Counted from the stretch's first letter, positions 18,259 through 26,540 are shown. The stretch: 64,000 nucleotides of DNA from Fictibacillus sp. BK138 (GCF_004216955.1 NZ_SGXL01000001.1:682001-746000), one strand, 5' to 3'. Made by a program: numbers and translations. Notes: generated by a model not told the origin, from the letters alone.

Positions 18259-19473
18259 ATGAAAAGCAAAGTGGTTGGTACAGTGCTGTCTTTAAGTTTG
18301 GCACTGAGCGCTTTTACTGTGTATCACTCTGAATCCGTCGTTCACGCGGAATCTTTATCAAGCATCAAGAAAAAACAACAAGAGAATGCAAAGAAAGCAA
18401 AGGATTCAAAATCTAAGCTTGAGGCTAACAAGGAAAGCCAAGCTTCATTAGAAACTGAAATTACAAGAATTGATAAATTATCATCTGATACAGATGCGAA
18501 GATCGAAAAAAAGCAAGCAGATATTAAACAAACAAAAACGGAGATCGCAACATTAAAAGAAGAAATCGCTGTTGTTCAAAAAAGAATCGACAAGCGTGAC
18601 AAGCTTTTAAAAGAGCGTGTTAACTCCATGTACGAATCTGGTGGAGCTGTTTCTTACCTGGAAGTCGTATTAGGTTCTAAAGATTTCGGTGATTTTCTTG
18701 ACCGTGTTCTAGCATTAAACATGATCGCAGAACAAGACCGTGAACTTTTAGAAGAGCAAAAGAAAGATAAAGAGCTTCTAGAAGACAAGATGGCATCTGT
18801 TGAGACAAAGCTTAGCAATCTTCAAAAAGCAATGAAAGACTTGCAAGTGTTAAAAGAGCAGCTTAAAGCTCAAATGGCTGAAAAAGACCGTCTGATGGCT
18901 TCTCTTCAAAAAGAGCAAGGACACCTGGAAGCTGAAATGCATAAGATCGAAAACGAAGCGGAAATCTTAAAGTCTCAAGAAGAAGCCTTTAAGAGAGAAC
19001 AAGAACGTGCTAGACAGCAAGAAGCAGCAAGACGTTCTAGCGGCGGAGGATCTTCCTCTTCAGCGCCTGTTATCGGTAACGGCATGATCATCAAGCCTGC
19101 AGCTGGTGCGATCACGTCTCCATTTGGCAACCGAAGCAGCGGAATGCATGAAGGAATCGATATCGCTCAAGGCGGAACAGTTCCAATCTATGCAGCAGCT
19201 GATGGTACGGTAATCAGAGCGGAATATTCATCTTCATACGGTAATGTTGTTTATATTTCTCACTCGATTGCAGGTCAGCAGTGGACGACCGTTTATGCGC
19301 ATATGTCCGGAACGCCTTTAGTTTCAACTGGCCAATCGGTTTCAAAAGGCACGAAGCTTGGAAACATGGGTAACACAGGACGTTCTCATGGTCAGCATCT
19401 GCACTTTGAACTTCACAAAGGACCTTGGAATGCAGGAAAAACTAATGCTGTAAATCCTGCGGCATATTGGTAA
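18259..19473 (+). CDS. Secreted coiled-coil murein hydrolase activator / M23 endopeptidase (EnvC-like)
   Basis: 404 residues: signal peptide (about 1-30, ending VVHAE), a long charged coiled coil (about 35-255), a serine/glycine linker and a C-terminal LytM/M23 domain. Zinc-site motifs are present (HEGIDIAQGG and HGQHLHFELH), so unlike E. coli EnvC it may itself cut peptide cross-bridges. Strong GGGAGG ribosome site. Direct linkage to ftsEX strongly suggests it is the wall hydrolase controlled by the FtsEX loop, the role CwlO plays in B. subtilis; that functional link is inference from order and architecture. Confidence 0.9.
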   Translation: MKSKVVGTVLSLSLALSAFTVYHSESVVHAESLSSIKKKQQENAKKAKDSKSKLEANKESQASLETEITRIDKLSSDTDAKIEKKQADIKQTKTEIATLKEEIAVVQKRIDKRDKLLKERVNSMYESGGAVSYLEVVLGSKDFGDFLDRVLALNMIAEQDRELLEEQKKDKELLEDKMASVETKLSNLQKAMKDLQVLKEQLKAQMAEKDRLMASLQKEQGHLEAEMHKIENEAEILKSQEEAFKREQERARQQEAARRSSGGGSSSSAPVIGNGMIIKPAAGAITSPFGNRSSGMHEGIDIAQGGTVPIYAAADGTVIRAEYSSSYGNVVYISHSIAGQQWTTVYAHMSGTPLVSTGQSVSKGTKLGNMGNTGRSHGQHLHFELHKGPWNAGKTNAVNPAAYW

Positions 19474-19552
19474 AATAAACTCATAAAGTAAACAAGCTAT
19501 TCATATAGTGAAGTAGGAGACAGGCTTCTTTCGTCGAATCTCTTACAATGGA

Positions 19553-19585
19553 AGGCATCGCACTTTGCAGGGTGTGATGCCTTTT
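19553..19585 (+). terminator. Terminator after the M23 gene
   Basis: GGCATCGCAC/GTGTGATGCC stem (19553-19562, 19572-19581) with TTTT. Partial read-through to ctpB is possible because the latter starts only 24 bases later. Confidence 0.75.
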
Positions 19586-19608
19586 CCTGCAAAAATGAGG
19601 TGAGCAGA

Positions 19609-21066
19609 ATGAACGTAAATAAAAAGATGTTGGCCCTGCTGATTGTTGTTTCCTTGCTTGTTGGTGCTGGTGGAATGTATGGTTCAATGGCGCTGTTCGG
19701 GAACGACTCGAAATTTGTTCAAAACGACACGGTAAGCGATCTGCCGAAAACGAAAACAAAGGTAAACAGCGATGAAGAATTCGCGAAGCTTCAAAAGACG
19801 TACGAGATCATTTCTTCTCGTTATGTAGAAGATGTGGATCGTGAAAAATTGCTTGAAGGTGCTATTCAAGGAATGGTAAAAACATTGAAAGACCCTTATT
19901 CCGTTTATATGGATGAGGAAACCGCAAGCCAGTTCACGCAGTCATTGGATTCTTCTTTTGAAGGAATCGGCGCTGAAGTAAGTATGGTGGACGGCAAAGT
20001 AACGATCGTTGCACCGTTTAAAGACTCACCTGCCGAGAAGGCGGGCTTAAAGCCGAACGATCAGATCGTTACGATCGACGGTAAAAGTGTTGAAGGATTA
20101 GATCTTTATAAAGCCGTATTAAAGATCCGCGGTGAAAAAGGCTCTGTTGTTACTTTAGGTGTTAAGCGCAGCGGTGTGAACGACGTTATGCCGATCAAAG
20201 TAACACGTGACGAGATTCCGATCGAGACCGTTTATTCGGATATCGAAAAAGTAAACGGCAAAAATATTGGCGTCATCGAAATCACATCTTTCTCTGAAAA
20301 AACGGGTTCAGACTTTAAGAAACAGCTTACTGAACTTGAAGAGAAAGAGATCGACGGACTTGTGATTGATGTCCGCGGTAATCCAGGTGGATACCTTGAG
20401 GCGGTAGACAGCATTCTACGCCAAATCATTCCAGAAAATAAGCCGTTTGTTCAGATTGAAGACAGAAAAGGAAACAAAGAGCGTTATGTTTCCACACTAA
20501 AAGAAAAGAAAGATTACCCGATCGTAGGTTTGATCGATAAAGGAAGTGCTTCAGCATCTGAGATTCTAGCTGCTGCCCTTCAAGAAGCTGGCAGTTACGA
20601 TCTAGTCGGCGAGAAATCGTTTGGCAAAGGAACGGTTCAGCAGTCCATCGATTTAGGCGATGGCTCAAATATTAAGCTGACACTCTTTAAATGGCTGACA
20701 CCTGACGGAAACTGGATTCATAAAAAAGGCGTGAAGCCAACGTATGAGGTGAAACAGCCTGAATACTTCTACACGAATCCGATCTCGATCGAAAAGCCGC
20801 TTGTGTATGACATGAATAACGAACAAGTTAAAAATGCGCAAGTGATGCTTAACGGATTAGGTTTCCAAACCGGACGTGAAGACGGGTATTTTGACGAGAA
20901 GACCCAGGCTGCTGTAACAGCGTTCCAGCGCGCGAACAGCTTATCAGCTACAGGGAAAATTGATCAAAAAACAGCAGGTAAGATGGAAGCGAAAGTAATC
21001 GATTCGATCCGCAACGAGAAAAACGATGTTCAGCGTAAAACAGCCATCGAATTACTTGCAAAATAA
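19609..21066 (+). CDS. ctpB: Carboxy-terminal processing serine protease CtpB
   Basis: 485 residues: N-terminal membrane/signal helix, PDZ domain at about 105-185 (GIGAEVSMVDGKVTIVAPF), S41 protease core with catalytic serine in KGSASASEILAAAL and lysine in GEKSFGKGTVQ (K and Q four apart), and a C-terminal peptidoglycan-binding domain (MLNGLGFQTGREDGYFDE). In B. subtilis CtpB cleaves SpoIVFA in the sigma-K checkpoint during sporulation. The frame opens with GTG 19600, but GAGGTGA fits ATG 19609. Order ftsEX-ctpB-minJ is as in B. subtilis. Confidence 0.93.
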   Translation: MNVNKKMLALLIVVSLLVGAGGMYGSMALFGNDSKFVQNDTVSDLPKTKTKVNSDEEFAKLQKTYEIISSRYVEDVDREKLLEGAIQGMVKTLKDPYSVYMDEETASQFTQSLDSSFEGIGAEVSMVDGKVTIVAPFKDSPAEKAGLKPNDQIVTIDGKSVEGLDLYKAVLKIRGEKGSVVTLGVKRSGVNDVMPIKVTRDEIPIETVYSDIEKVNGKNIGVIEITSFSEKTGSDFKKQLTELEEKEIDGLVIDVRGNPGGYLEAVDSILRQIIPENKPFVQIEDRKGNKERYVSTLKEKKDYPIVGLIDKGSASASEILAAALQEAGSYDLVGEKSFGKGTVQQSIDLGDGSNIKLTLFKWLTPDGNWIHKKGVKPTYEVKQPEYFYTNPISIEKPLVYDMNNEQVKNAQVMLNGLGFQTGREDGYFDEKTQAAVTAFQRANSLSATGKIDQKTAGKMEAKVIDSIRNEKNDVQRKTAIELLAK

Positions 21067-21105
21067 GGCATTATGGCAGGAAAAAACAACCGAAACACGA
21101 ATACT

Positions 21106-21140
21106 ATCCGTAGAGGAAATATTCTCTGCGGATTTTTTTT
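21106..21140 (+). terminator. Terminator after ctpB
   Basis: ATCCGTAGAG/CTCTGCGGAT stem (one G-T pair) with eight T residues. Confidence 0.88.
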
Positions 21141-21164
21141 GTATAAGAAAAAGGGGTAACGCTG

Positions 21165-21344
21165 ATGGGATCACTTAATGTTGGAGACATTCTGTTTCAG
21201 CTCATGGCTTTCCTAGTTCTGCTCGCTATCATAAGCGGAATCGGGATGCTGATCAAACGAGCTGTATCAAGTGATAGACGACTTAAAAGAATTGAAGAAA
21301 AAGTGGATAGACTGCAAGAAGAGAAGAGGAGAGAACGCCCATGA
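21165..21344 (+). CDS. Small membrane protein, DUF4083-like
   Basis: 59 residues: one membrane helix (residues about 8-30, LFQLMAFLVLLAIISGIGML) and a charged tail RLKRIEEKVDRLQEEKRR predicted to be helical. AAGGGG precedes the ATG. Its stop overlaps the minJ start (ATGA), so the two are translationally coupled. The layout (helix plus RIEEKLDRI-type tail) resembles DUF4083 proteins. A role linked to MinJ is plausible only from coupling. Confidence 0.75.
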   Translation: MGSLNVGDILFQLMAFLVLLAIISGIGMLIKRAVSSDRRLKRIEEKVDRLQEEKRRERP

Positions 21345-22540
21345 CAGACACCTTTGTGAACGAACTGATAGAAGGCATCGGGCTGCTGTTTTTACACCCG
21401 CTTTTTTATGGCTTTATATTCGTAGCATTCTTGATCGGACTAAAACGAGTGAAACGGGAACGAAAAGAATTTAAAGTAAAAGTTCATCCCGTGATTGATA
21501 ACCTAATATTTTCACTGCTGCCTGGTATTTTAATTGGACTTATAGGATCGGTTATTTTTATTGCAGCTGGCGTGACTTTGCCGATTGGAATGATCGTATT
21601 AATCGGATTGATGTATGTCATCCTTGTAATGACAATGAAAACGCGCTTTATGGCACCAGCGTATGCGGTAAGCTTAGCTGCGATTGCAGGCCTTTTGCTG
21701 CCTAAACTAAATACCGGAATGGCGGTCGTGGATAGATGGATTGAAGATATTCAAAATACACCGCTTGATTCATTAGCTGTCATCCTAGGCGTGCTTCTGA
21801 TTCAGGAAGGGATCTTGATCTTATGGAAAGGTGCAGACCGCACTTCGCCACGTCTGTTTAAAGGAAAAAGAGGTCATTATGTAGGAGCACATGAAGCAAC
21901 GCGATTCTGGATCGTTCCTCAGTTTCTCGTTCTACCGGTTGGTTCAATCCCGGTATTAGACTGGTGGCCGTTGTTTCCGATGGGAGCAGTCGGGTTCTCG
22001 TTTTTCTTAGTACCGTTTGCAATCGGCTATCGCCAGCTTGTTACACACACGCTCCCTGTTGAAGCGATTAAACATCTTGGAAAACAAGTTACGATTTTAG
22101 GTTTGCTTGTTCTAGCTATTGCAGCTGCTGGTCATTTTTATAACCTGCCGCTATTGATTGCCATCGCGATCGCTGCAGGTCTTGCCGGACGTGAACTCAT
22201 TACGCTCATTACCAGTCAGCGCGATGACACAAGACCATCTCTCTTTGTTCAGAGGGATAAAGGGGTTATCATACTTGCTGTCGTACCTGGAACTCCTGCT
22301 GCTAAAATGGGATTAAAGGTCGGAGAAATTATTGTAAAAGTAAACGGTGTGACACTGACACATGAAACAAGCCTGTACAAAGCACTGCAAATTAACGCAG
22401 CCTACTGTAAACTCGAAGTACTTGATCTAAACGGAGAGATTCGATTCGTTCAAGGCTCCCTTTATCAAAATGAACATCACCAGTTGGGTGTCCTTCTTGT
22501 TCATGATGTAGTGGAACGAAATGTGGCAGTAGGTAACTAA
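21341..22540 (+). CDS. minJ: Cell-division topological determinant MinJ
   Basis: 399 residues with about eight membrane helices and a C-terminal PDZ domain (VPGTPAAKMGLKVGEIIVKV near residue 310). MinJ bridges DivIVA and MinD and keeps division away from poles and fresh septa in B. subtilis. The N-terminal LLFLHPLFYGFIF and KRERKEF motifs and length match. Located after ctpB as in B. subtilis; last gene of the conserved block. Confidence 0.92.
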   Translation: MTDTFVNELIEGIGLLFLHPLFYGFIFVAFLIGLKRVKRERKEFKVKVHPVIDNLIFSLLPGILIGLIGSVIFIAAGVTLPIGMIVLIGLMYVILVMTMKTRFMAPAYAVSLAAIAGLLLPKLNTGMAVVDRWIEDIQNTPLDSLAVILGVLLIQEGILILWKGADRTSPRLFKGKRGHYVGAHEATRFWIVPQFLVLPVGSIPVLDWWPLFPMGAVGFSFFLVPFAIGYRQLVTHTLPVEAIKHLGKQVTILGLLVLAIAAAGHFYNLPLLIAIAIAAGLAGRELITLITSQRDDTRPSLFVQRDKGVIILAVVPGTPAAKMGLKVGEIIVKVNGVTLTHETSLYKALQINAAYCKLEVLDLNGEIRFVQGSLYQNEHHQLGVLLVHDVVERNVAVGN

Positions 22541-22655
22541 CTGTAATTTTTCATTATTAACAGGAATCTGGTTAAAATTTATAAGAATGATTTTTAGTAA
22601 TTTTTCTGAATGAATTACATTAGATTGATTTTGAATAATTTTTAACTAAAATTAT

Positions 22656-22722
22656 GAGAGTTTGCCAATAGGTGAACTCTTTTTTTAGTTATTCAACAAA
22701 CGGGCCAGATTGTGGAGTAACT
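22656..22722 (+). repeat. Spacer repeat copy a (hairpin plus palindrome)
   Basis: A terminator-like AGAGTT/AACTCT hairpin with T7 (22658-22687) is followed by a compact imperfect palindrome, 22687-22722, whose left half contains ATTCAACAAACGGGCC and right half CCAGATTGTGGAG. These are the two end boxes of the spacer family, here almost without filler. Follows minJ. Confidence 0.7.
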
Positions 22723-22799
22723 CTTATTTTGCGTAGTAGACTTAAAATGCGACATAATTATATCTGAGAAATAAGTTAACTAAATGTTTCTTTTTTTCA

Positions 22800-22827
22800 T
22801 TGAAACGAACATTCGTTCGTGTATAAT
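22800..22827 (+). promoter_or_regulatory. SOS-controlled promoter: LexA/DinR box within the -35/-10 spacer
   Basis: TTGAAA (22800-22805) and TATAAT (22822-22827) are 16 bases apart, and the spacer contains CGAACATTCGTTCG (22806-22819), a perfect CGAAC-N4-GTTCG palindrome as bound by Bacillus LexA (DinR). A repressor there would block RNA polymerase. Confidence 0.85.
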
Positions 22828-22857
22828 TAAGATATTCTAATAAAAGGAGGAAATTTA

Positions 22858-23328
22858 TTGAATTCTATTGATTTAATTATTTTAAACTTTAATGAAATTA
22901 GGAGAAGAAGCATTAAAGTTTGGAGATCTATTCCTGATGAGAAACTCCATTGGAAGCCGGATGGAGAAGCAATGAATTGCCTAGAAATGATTAGACACGT
23001 ACTAGAAAGTGAACATTACTATCACTTAGCAATAAAAAATAGAGGGAGTTTGTCCGTTTTCAATTCTCCTTTCGAAAATCGTCCATTTACCTCAGTAAAT
23101 GACGAATTGGAATATGCTAAACCTTATAGAAAAGCGTTCATAGATACAATCAAGTCATTTTCTGAAGTAGACTTAGAAAATTTAAAGATTGACCGCTCTG
23201 ATTCGGGTTACATAAGAGATTTAGGCGACATGTTATTACGTGTAGGTTATCATGAATCTATTCATACGGGTCAGTTATTGGATTATTTAAGAACAGCAGG
23301 TGTTCCAAGAATCAGTATCTGGGATTAA
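22858..23328 (+). CDS. DinB/YfiT-superfamily protein
   Basis: 156 residues, four-helix-bundle DinB type with the three spaced histidines that bind a metal in this family (ECLEMIRHVLESEHYYH-like region near 45-55, and GYHESIHTGQLLDYLR near 135-145). Family members are thiol-dependent metal enzymes or of unknown activity. TTG start at 22858 with AAAGGAGG seven bases before. The LexA box in its promoter agrees with the damage-inducible dinB of B. subtilis. Not related to the DNA polymerase DinB of E. coli. Confidence 0.88.
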   Translation: MNSIDLIILNFNEIRRRSIKVWRSIPDEKLHWKPDGEAMNCLEMIRHVLESEHYYHLAIKNRGSLSVFNSPFENRPFTSVNDELEYAKPYRKAFIDTIKSFSEVDLENLKIDRSDSGYIRDLGDMLLRVGYHESIHTGQLLDYLRTAGVPRISIWD

Positions 23329-23342
23329 TCCAATCCAATGGT

Positions 23343-23373
23343 GGTGCGACTACAATAGTGATGCACCTTTTTT
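23343..23373 (+). terminator. Spacer repeat copy b / terminator after the DinB gene
   Basis: GGTGC/GCACC stem (23343-23347, 23363-23367) then six T residues. The GGTGC motif links it to the spacer repeat family. Confidence 0.75.
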
Positions 23374-23610
23374 ATTTCACAGATTAGTTTTGAATCACCT
23401 TTCATGTTTGCCTCATTTCTTGTTTTGAATCCCCATTCTTGATAGGCCATCTAGTAATACCTATGTCTACTTTGGTTGCAATTTGTTTCTGATCCACATC
23501 TATCCTGGCTACATTAAAACTTCCTTAAAATAGCTTCAATATTTACTAAGATGTCGTTTGTATCTGCTCTTACTCAGTTTTCATAATCAGCAATCAGTGT
23601 TAGTGTCTCT

Positions 23611-23650
23611 CTTGTTCAACTATCGGGTCCTTTTATTGAATACGGCAGCT
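23611..23650 (+). repeat. Spacer repeat copy c (partial)
   Basis: Begins TTGTTCAACTATCGGGTCC, then TTTTATTGAA and a TACGGCAGC end-box remnant; very short filler. Confidence 0.6.
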
Positions 23651-23962
23651 CTCTTTCCCGATGATACTGGAGTGAATGAGATGGTGATTCGGCCGACGCT
23701 GCAATCCGTATAATCTATAAAAAACGCTACTAAATCTACCTTTTATTAGAAACGGGTGCTTTCTGAAGTATCTATTCAGTTTTGATTTTCCAGGACGACT
23801 ACAACAAACGTGCTCTTTATTTGAAGTATCTTAGAATTCAGATGTTAAAATTCTAGTTTAAATGTCGTTAAAATAATCATTGAGTCTTAGACATAATTTT
23901 ATTTTTCTTACATAAAATTAGATGTAAGAGTATCCTTATGGATTGCCAAGCTCCTGATCCAA

Positions 23963-23993
23963 CCTCCAGGCTTTAATAGCCGGAGGCTTTTTT
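23963..23993 (+). terminator. Orphan terminator
   Basis: CCTCC-GGCT/AGCC-GGAGG stem with T6; no intact plus-strand gene precedes it, in keeping with gene loss here. Confidence 0.7.
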
Positions 23994-24205
23994 ATTTCAT
24001 TAAAAGGTAGGATTGTTAAAGAATTGATATAAAAATAGAACAGATGCGGGAATTATAATTGGAGACGTATTGAATGGATATTGTCAATTAATAGGTACAT
24101 CTTTTTTTGTCACCTCCACCAATTTCGACTGCACAACTTGTCCTTTTCTCCATATAATGAAAAAACCGAAATCGAATTTGGGTAATTTCAGGGGATGAAC
24201 TTATC

Positions 24206-24307
24206 ATGAGTTGCAGAAAGTGTAAACATGGATGTGAATCTTCTTCATCTTCCTCTTCTTTTAGTTCTTTCATTTTCAAATATCGAAATCGGTTCCTTCT
24301 AAATTAA
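24206..24307 (+). CDS. Possible 33-residue Cys/Ser-rich peptide
   Basis: ATG at 24206 with GGGGAT eleven bases before. The peptide begins MSCRKCKHGCE followed by a run of seven serines and an aromatic/basic tail. The CxxC-x3-C pattern is gene-like, but the size is minimal and the frame competes with an opposite-strand frame. Low confidence. Confidence 0.25.
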   Translation: MSCRKCKHGCESSSSSSSFSSFIFKYRNRFLLN

Positions 24308-24405
24308 AATGGATGTAAGTTTTTAGACTCCTCATTTATTACAGTCACATCCTTGTCTAAAAAAAGGAAAAAACCAATTTTAAATTGGCTTTTTAGACGG
24401 AAAAA

Positions 24406-24747
24406 TCACCACCAAAAACGTCTGAAGCGTCTAAAACGGAAGAATGGAAAGCCGAAAAGTCCAAATCCTGGGAAGAATGGCCTCACAAAGAATGGAAATC
24501 CAAATCCTCCAAAACCACCAAATACGCGCTCGGATTGATCTGACATAGGCATAATCATATACATATTGTCGTTATCATAGCTGTGTATCTTACCTTGATA
24601 CACATTTCCATCAGCCATTTCCACCTCACAATAACGCCCTACATTTTCTTTACACATTTTCATGTGGTGTTGCATGGTGTCTGCCATATGATAATCTTTA
24701 TTAGACATATGGTAACCAGCATTCATATTATCTTTATCGTAATACAA
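24406..24747 (-). CDS. Small LSm-like domain with Phe/Gly/Arg-rich tail
   Basis: 113 residues from a TTG at 24747, chosen because AGGAGG lies seven bases before it; the frame itself opens 24 codons earlier. Residues about 1-40 are rich in Asp, His, Met and Tyr; about 40-70 read CEVEMADGNVYQGKIHSYD, the pattern of small LSm/DUF2642-type sheets; the last 35 residues are almost only Phe, Gly, Pro and Arg and end RFRRFRRFWW. Spore coat or exosporium proteins of Bacilli have similar compositions, but I cannot name the family. Transcribed alone on the minus strand in a mostly plus-strand region. Confidence 0.6.
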   Translation of the reverse strand: MYYDKDNMNAGYHMSNKDYHMADTMQHHMKMCKENVGRYCEVEMADGNVYQGKIHSYDNDNMYMIMPMSDQSERVFGGFGGFGFPFFVRPFFPGFGLFGFPFFRFRRFRRFWW

Positions 24748-25220
24748 AAGATTGCCTCCTAAATGATATTCAATATCATCATATTCTCTGAAGGACTGGT
24801 TGTTACAAAAAACATGCAAGATAATTTACGTAAGGGTGAGAACAAACGCTTCTCAGCACCTATCCTTATAAACAAACAAAATAACTCGGGCTTTTTTTGG
24901 AATTCTATAATAGGTTATTTATGTGATTAAACCTTTCTATCTCACCAATCTCTGAAATGATTGTTACCGGCAATCTTCCTCCAATACCAGATTCTTCGAG
25001 CCGGTCTTTATTCCACAAAATTCTGGCTAACCGTATAATACGAAAGGTGCTTTGATTGAAGAACCAAAGAGTTGATAATCCAGTTCTATTTTATTCAGTA
25101 TTGCAACAGCACTCAGCATTATTGGGTGCTGTTATTCGATATGTACAAGCACTTTCTAATTTATTTCATAAAATATTTTAATCGAAGGTTTACCTTCGAG
25201 AACAAAAGGGGGGGTTAGTT
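24748..25220. other. Intergenic stretch with spacer-repeat remnants
   Basis: No gene found. Degenerate spacer motifs appear at 25041-25062 (GAAAGGTGCTTTGATTGAAG) and 25106-25135 (CAGCACTC...GGGTGCTG hairpin). Confidence 0.5.
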
Positions 25221-25544
25221 ATGAGTTGGAAGGAAAGTTCTTCGAGTAACCATTCATGTGATTGTCATAAGAAAGATAGTCGTAAACATCATGATTGTGG
25301 CTGTCACAAAAAAGACGATCATAAACATCACAAGTGTGACTGCCACGAAAAAAGAAATAAGTGTGACAAAAGTAGTTGGAATAAACATCGAAATGATAAC
25401 GAATGGCGAAGACGTTGTAGAAACAGGTTAGAAAGAGTTCAAGTGGTTTCAGAAGCTAGAAACAGTGGTTCAGGCAATAGTTCAGACAATGGGGCTGGAC
25501 ATGGACTTGGAGATTGCAGTCATAAAAAGAGAAAGAAAAGATGA
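25221..25544 (+). CDS. His/Cys/Lys-rich repeat protein, unknown function
   Basis: 107 residues after a very G-rich ribosome site (GGGGGGG). The first half carries three copies of a unit like CDCHKKDSRKHH (CDCHKKDSRKHH, CGCHKKDDHKHH, CDCHEKRNKCD), giving regularly spaced CxCH motifs suited to metal binding. The second half is basic, then Gly/Ser/Asn-rich, then ends KKRKKR. No signal peptide. It may be a spore-coat-like or metal-buffering protein; I do not recognise a family. A terminator follows. Confidence 0.65.
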   Translation: MSWKESSSSNHSCDCHKKDSRKHHDCGCHKKDDHKHHKCDCHEKRNKCDKSSWNKHRNDNEWRRRCRNRLERVQVVSEARNSGSGNSSDNGAGHGLGDCSHKKRKKR

Positions 25545-25586
25545 TTTGTTCGTATAAACAAACAAACACCTAAGAAATTTTAACAA

Positions 25587-25614
25587 AAAGGTACCTGATT
25601 GGGTACCTTTTTTT
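25587..25614 (+). terminator. Terminator after the His/Cys-rich gene
   Basis: GGTACC/GGTACC stem with a five-base loop and T7. Confidence 0.85.
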
Positions 25615-25740
25615 CATTTCAAGGATGGGGGGGCTGGGTCACGCATTTCCCTCACCTTGGGGAGGTCGTTCAAGTATGGGCACTTGGGGCAATTAATTTA
25701 AAATTATAAAGCTTTAAAAAGGAAAAATCAGAACTTGCCT

Positions 25741-25860
25741 TATTCCATAATCAGGTGCTTGTAATAGGTAAGTGTCTTTTTTATTGAAAAAAAAGATTGA
25801 GTTAACTAATAGATTTTAAAATAATTGGTATTAAGCAATCGAGCAGTATTGTGGAAGAAG
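25741..25860 (+). repeat. Spacer repeat copy d
   Basis: Left box TATTCCATAATCAGGTGC (25741-25758), filler ending TTTTTTATTGAA, right box AGCAGTATTGTGGAAGAAG (25842-25860). The left TTCCATAAT pairs with the right ATTGTGGAA over nine bases (one T-G pair). The gap 25615-25921 holds nothing else apart from G-rich sequence at 25624-25690. Confidence 0.75.
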
Positions 25861-25921
25861 GAATTTGTACCTATTGGTAGAATTATACAATTTAATGAAT
25901 TTGTTAATTTGGGGGATAAAA

Positions 25922-26491
25922 ATGAAAAAGACTTTCATTTTTGTAATTGTTTGTAGCATTTCCTTGGTTACAGCCTGCACAAATACCAAAGAGACCACTA
26001 TTCAACTTAAAGAAGATAAAGATAAATTAACAGCAAGTTTAAATGAAAGTGAAAAGAACCAAGAGAAACTAAATCAGACAATTATGGAACTGAGAAAACA
26101 AATTGAGGTCAACGAAAAAGAAAAAGAATTATTCTCCCATGTAAGTAATTTATCTAGGGAATTCGTTAATGCTCATACTTCAGGCAATAAAGAAAAATTA
26201 AAATCAATGATCTCAGGGGACCTTATTCTTGAAGAAAAGGATAATAAACTATACATTAACAATCACGCTAACGATCAATGGCTATTATTTCCTTATGACG
26301 GTCAGCAATTAGATGATTGGTTAATACAAGGTTTTGAATTTCACAATGAAAGTAATACTTACAGAGTGCATTTAAGAGAATTTTTCAAGAATGTAGACGG
26401 AGAGTCGGAAAGTCCTCCAAGATTTCTTAATTTAACATTTAAATTCCACAATAATGAATGGAAAGTAGTTAACGTGAGTTTTGATGTATAG
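25922..26491 (+). CDS. Lipoprotein with coiled coil, unknown function
   Basis: 189 residues from ATG 25922 (GGGGG six bases before); the frame opens 19 codons earlier but MKKTFIFVIV starts a classic lipoprotein signal with lipobox LVTAC. Residues about 25-70 are a Lys/Glu coiled coil, and the rest (SREFVNAHTSGNKEKLKSMI onwards) resembles NTF2-like/DUF4878-type surface domains. Probably anchored on the outer face of the membrane. It lies between spacer repeats like a single-gene cassette. Confidence 0.75.
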   Translation: MKKTFIFVIVCSISLVTACTNTKETTIQLKEDKDKLTASLNESEKNQEKLNQTIMELRKQIEVNEKEKELFSHVSNLSREFVNAHTSGNKEKLKSMISGDLILEEKDNKLYINNHANDQWLLFPYDGQQLDDWLIQGFEFHNESNTYRVHLREFFKNVDGESESPPRFLNLTFKFHNNEWKVVNVSFDV

Positions 26492-26504
26492 TAGAAGCTT
26501 ACTT

Positions 26505-26540
26505 ATTTAGCGAACGTGCGATTTTAGAAGAAGCTTTAGA
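26505..26540 (+). repeat. Spacer repeat, right box only
   Basis: TTTAGCGAACGTGCGATTTT then AGAAGAAG matches the right end of copies d and h (AGCAAACGTGCAGGATTGTG). The left half is absent. Confidence 0.55.

Larger units (their letters stand above)
23374..24205. other. Decayed intergenic region
   Basis: No intact gene. On the minus strand, 23400-23570 holds two protein-like fragments in different frames (RADTNDILVNIEAILRKF, then NVARIDVDQKQIATKVDIG), suggesting a dead gene of unrecognised family. Partial spacer repeats occur at 23611-23650 (TTGTTCAACTATCGGGT) and 23742-23825 (AGAAACGGGTGC, CAACAAACGTGC). Confidence 0.5.

Noticed and set aside
24088-24279. 63-codon minus-strand frame
   Set aside because: No ribosome site, low-complexity composition caused by the serine run on the other strand; not protein-like.
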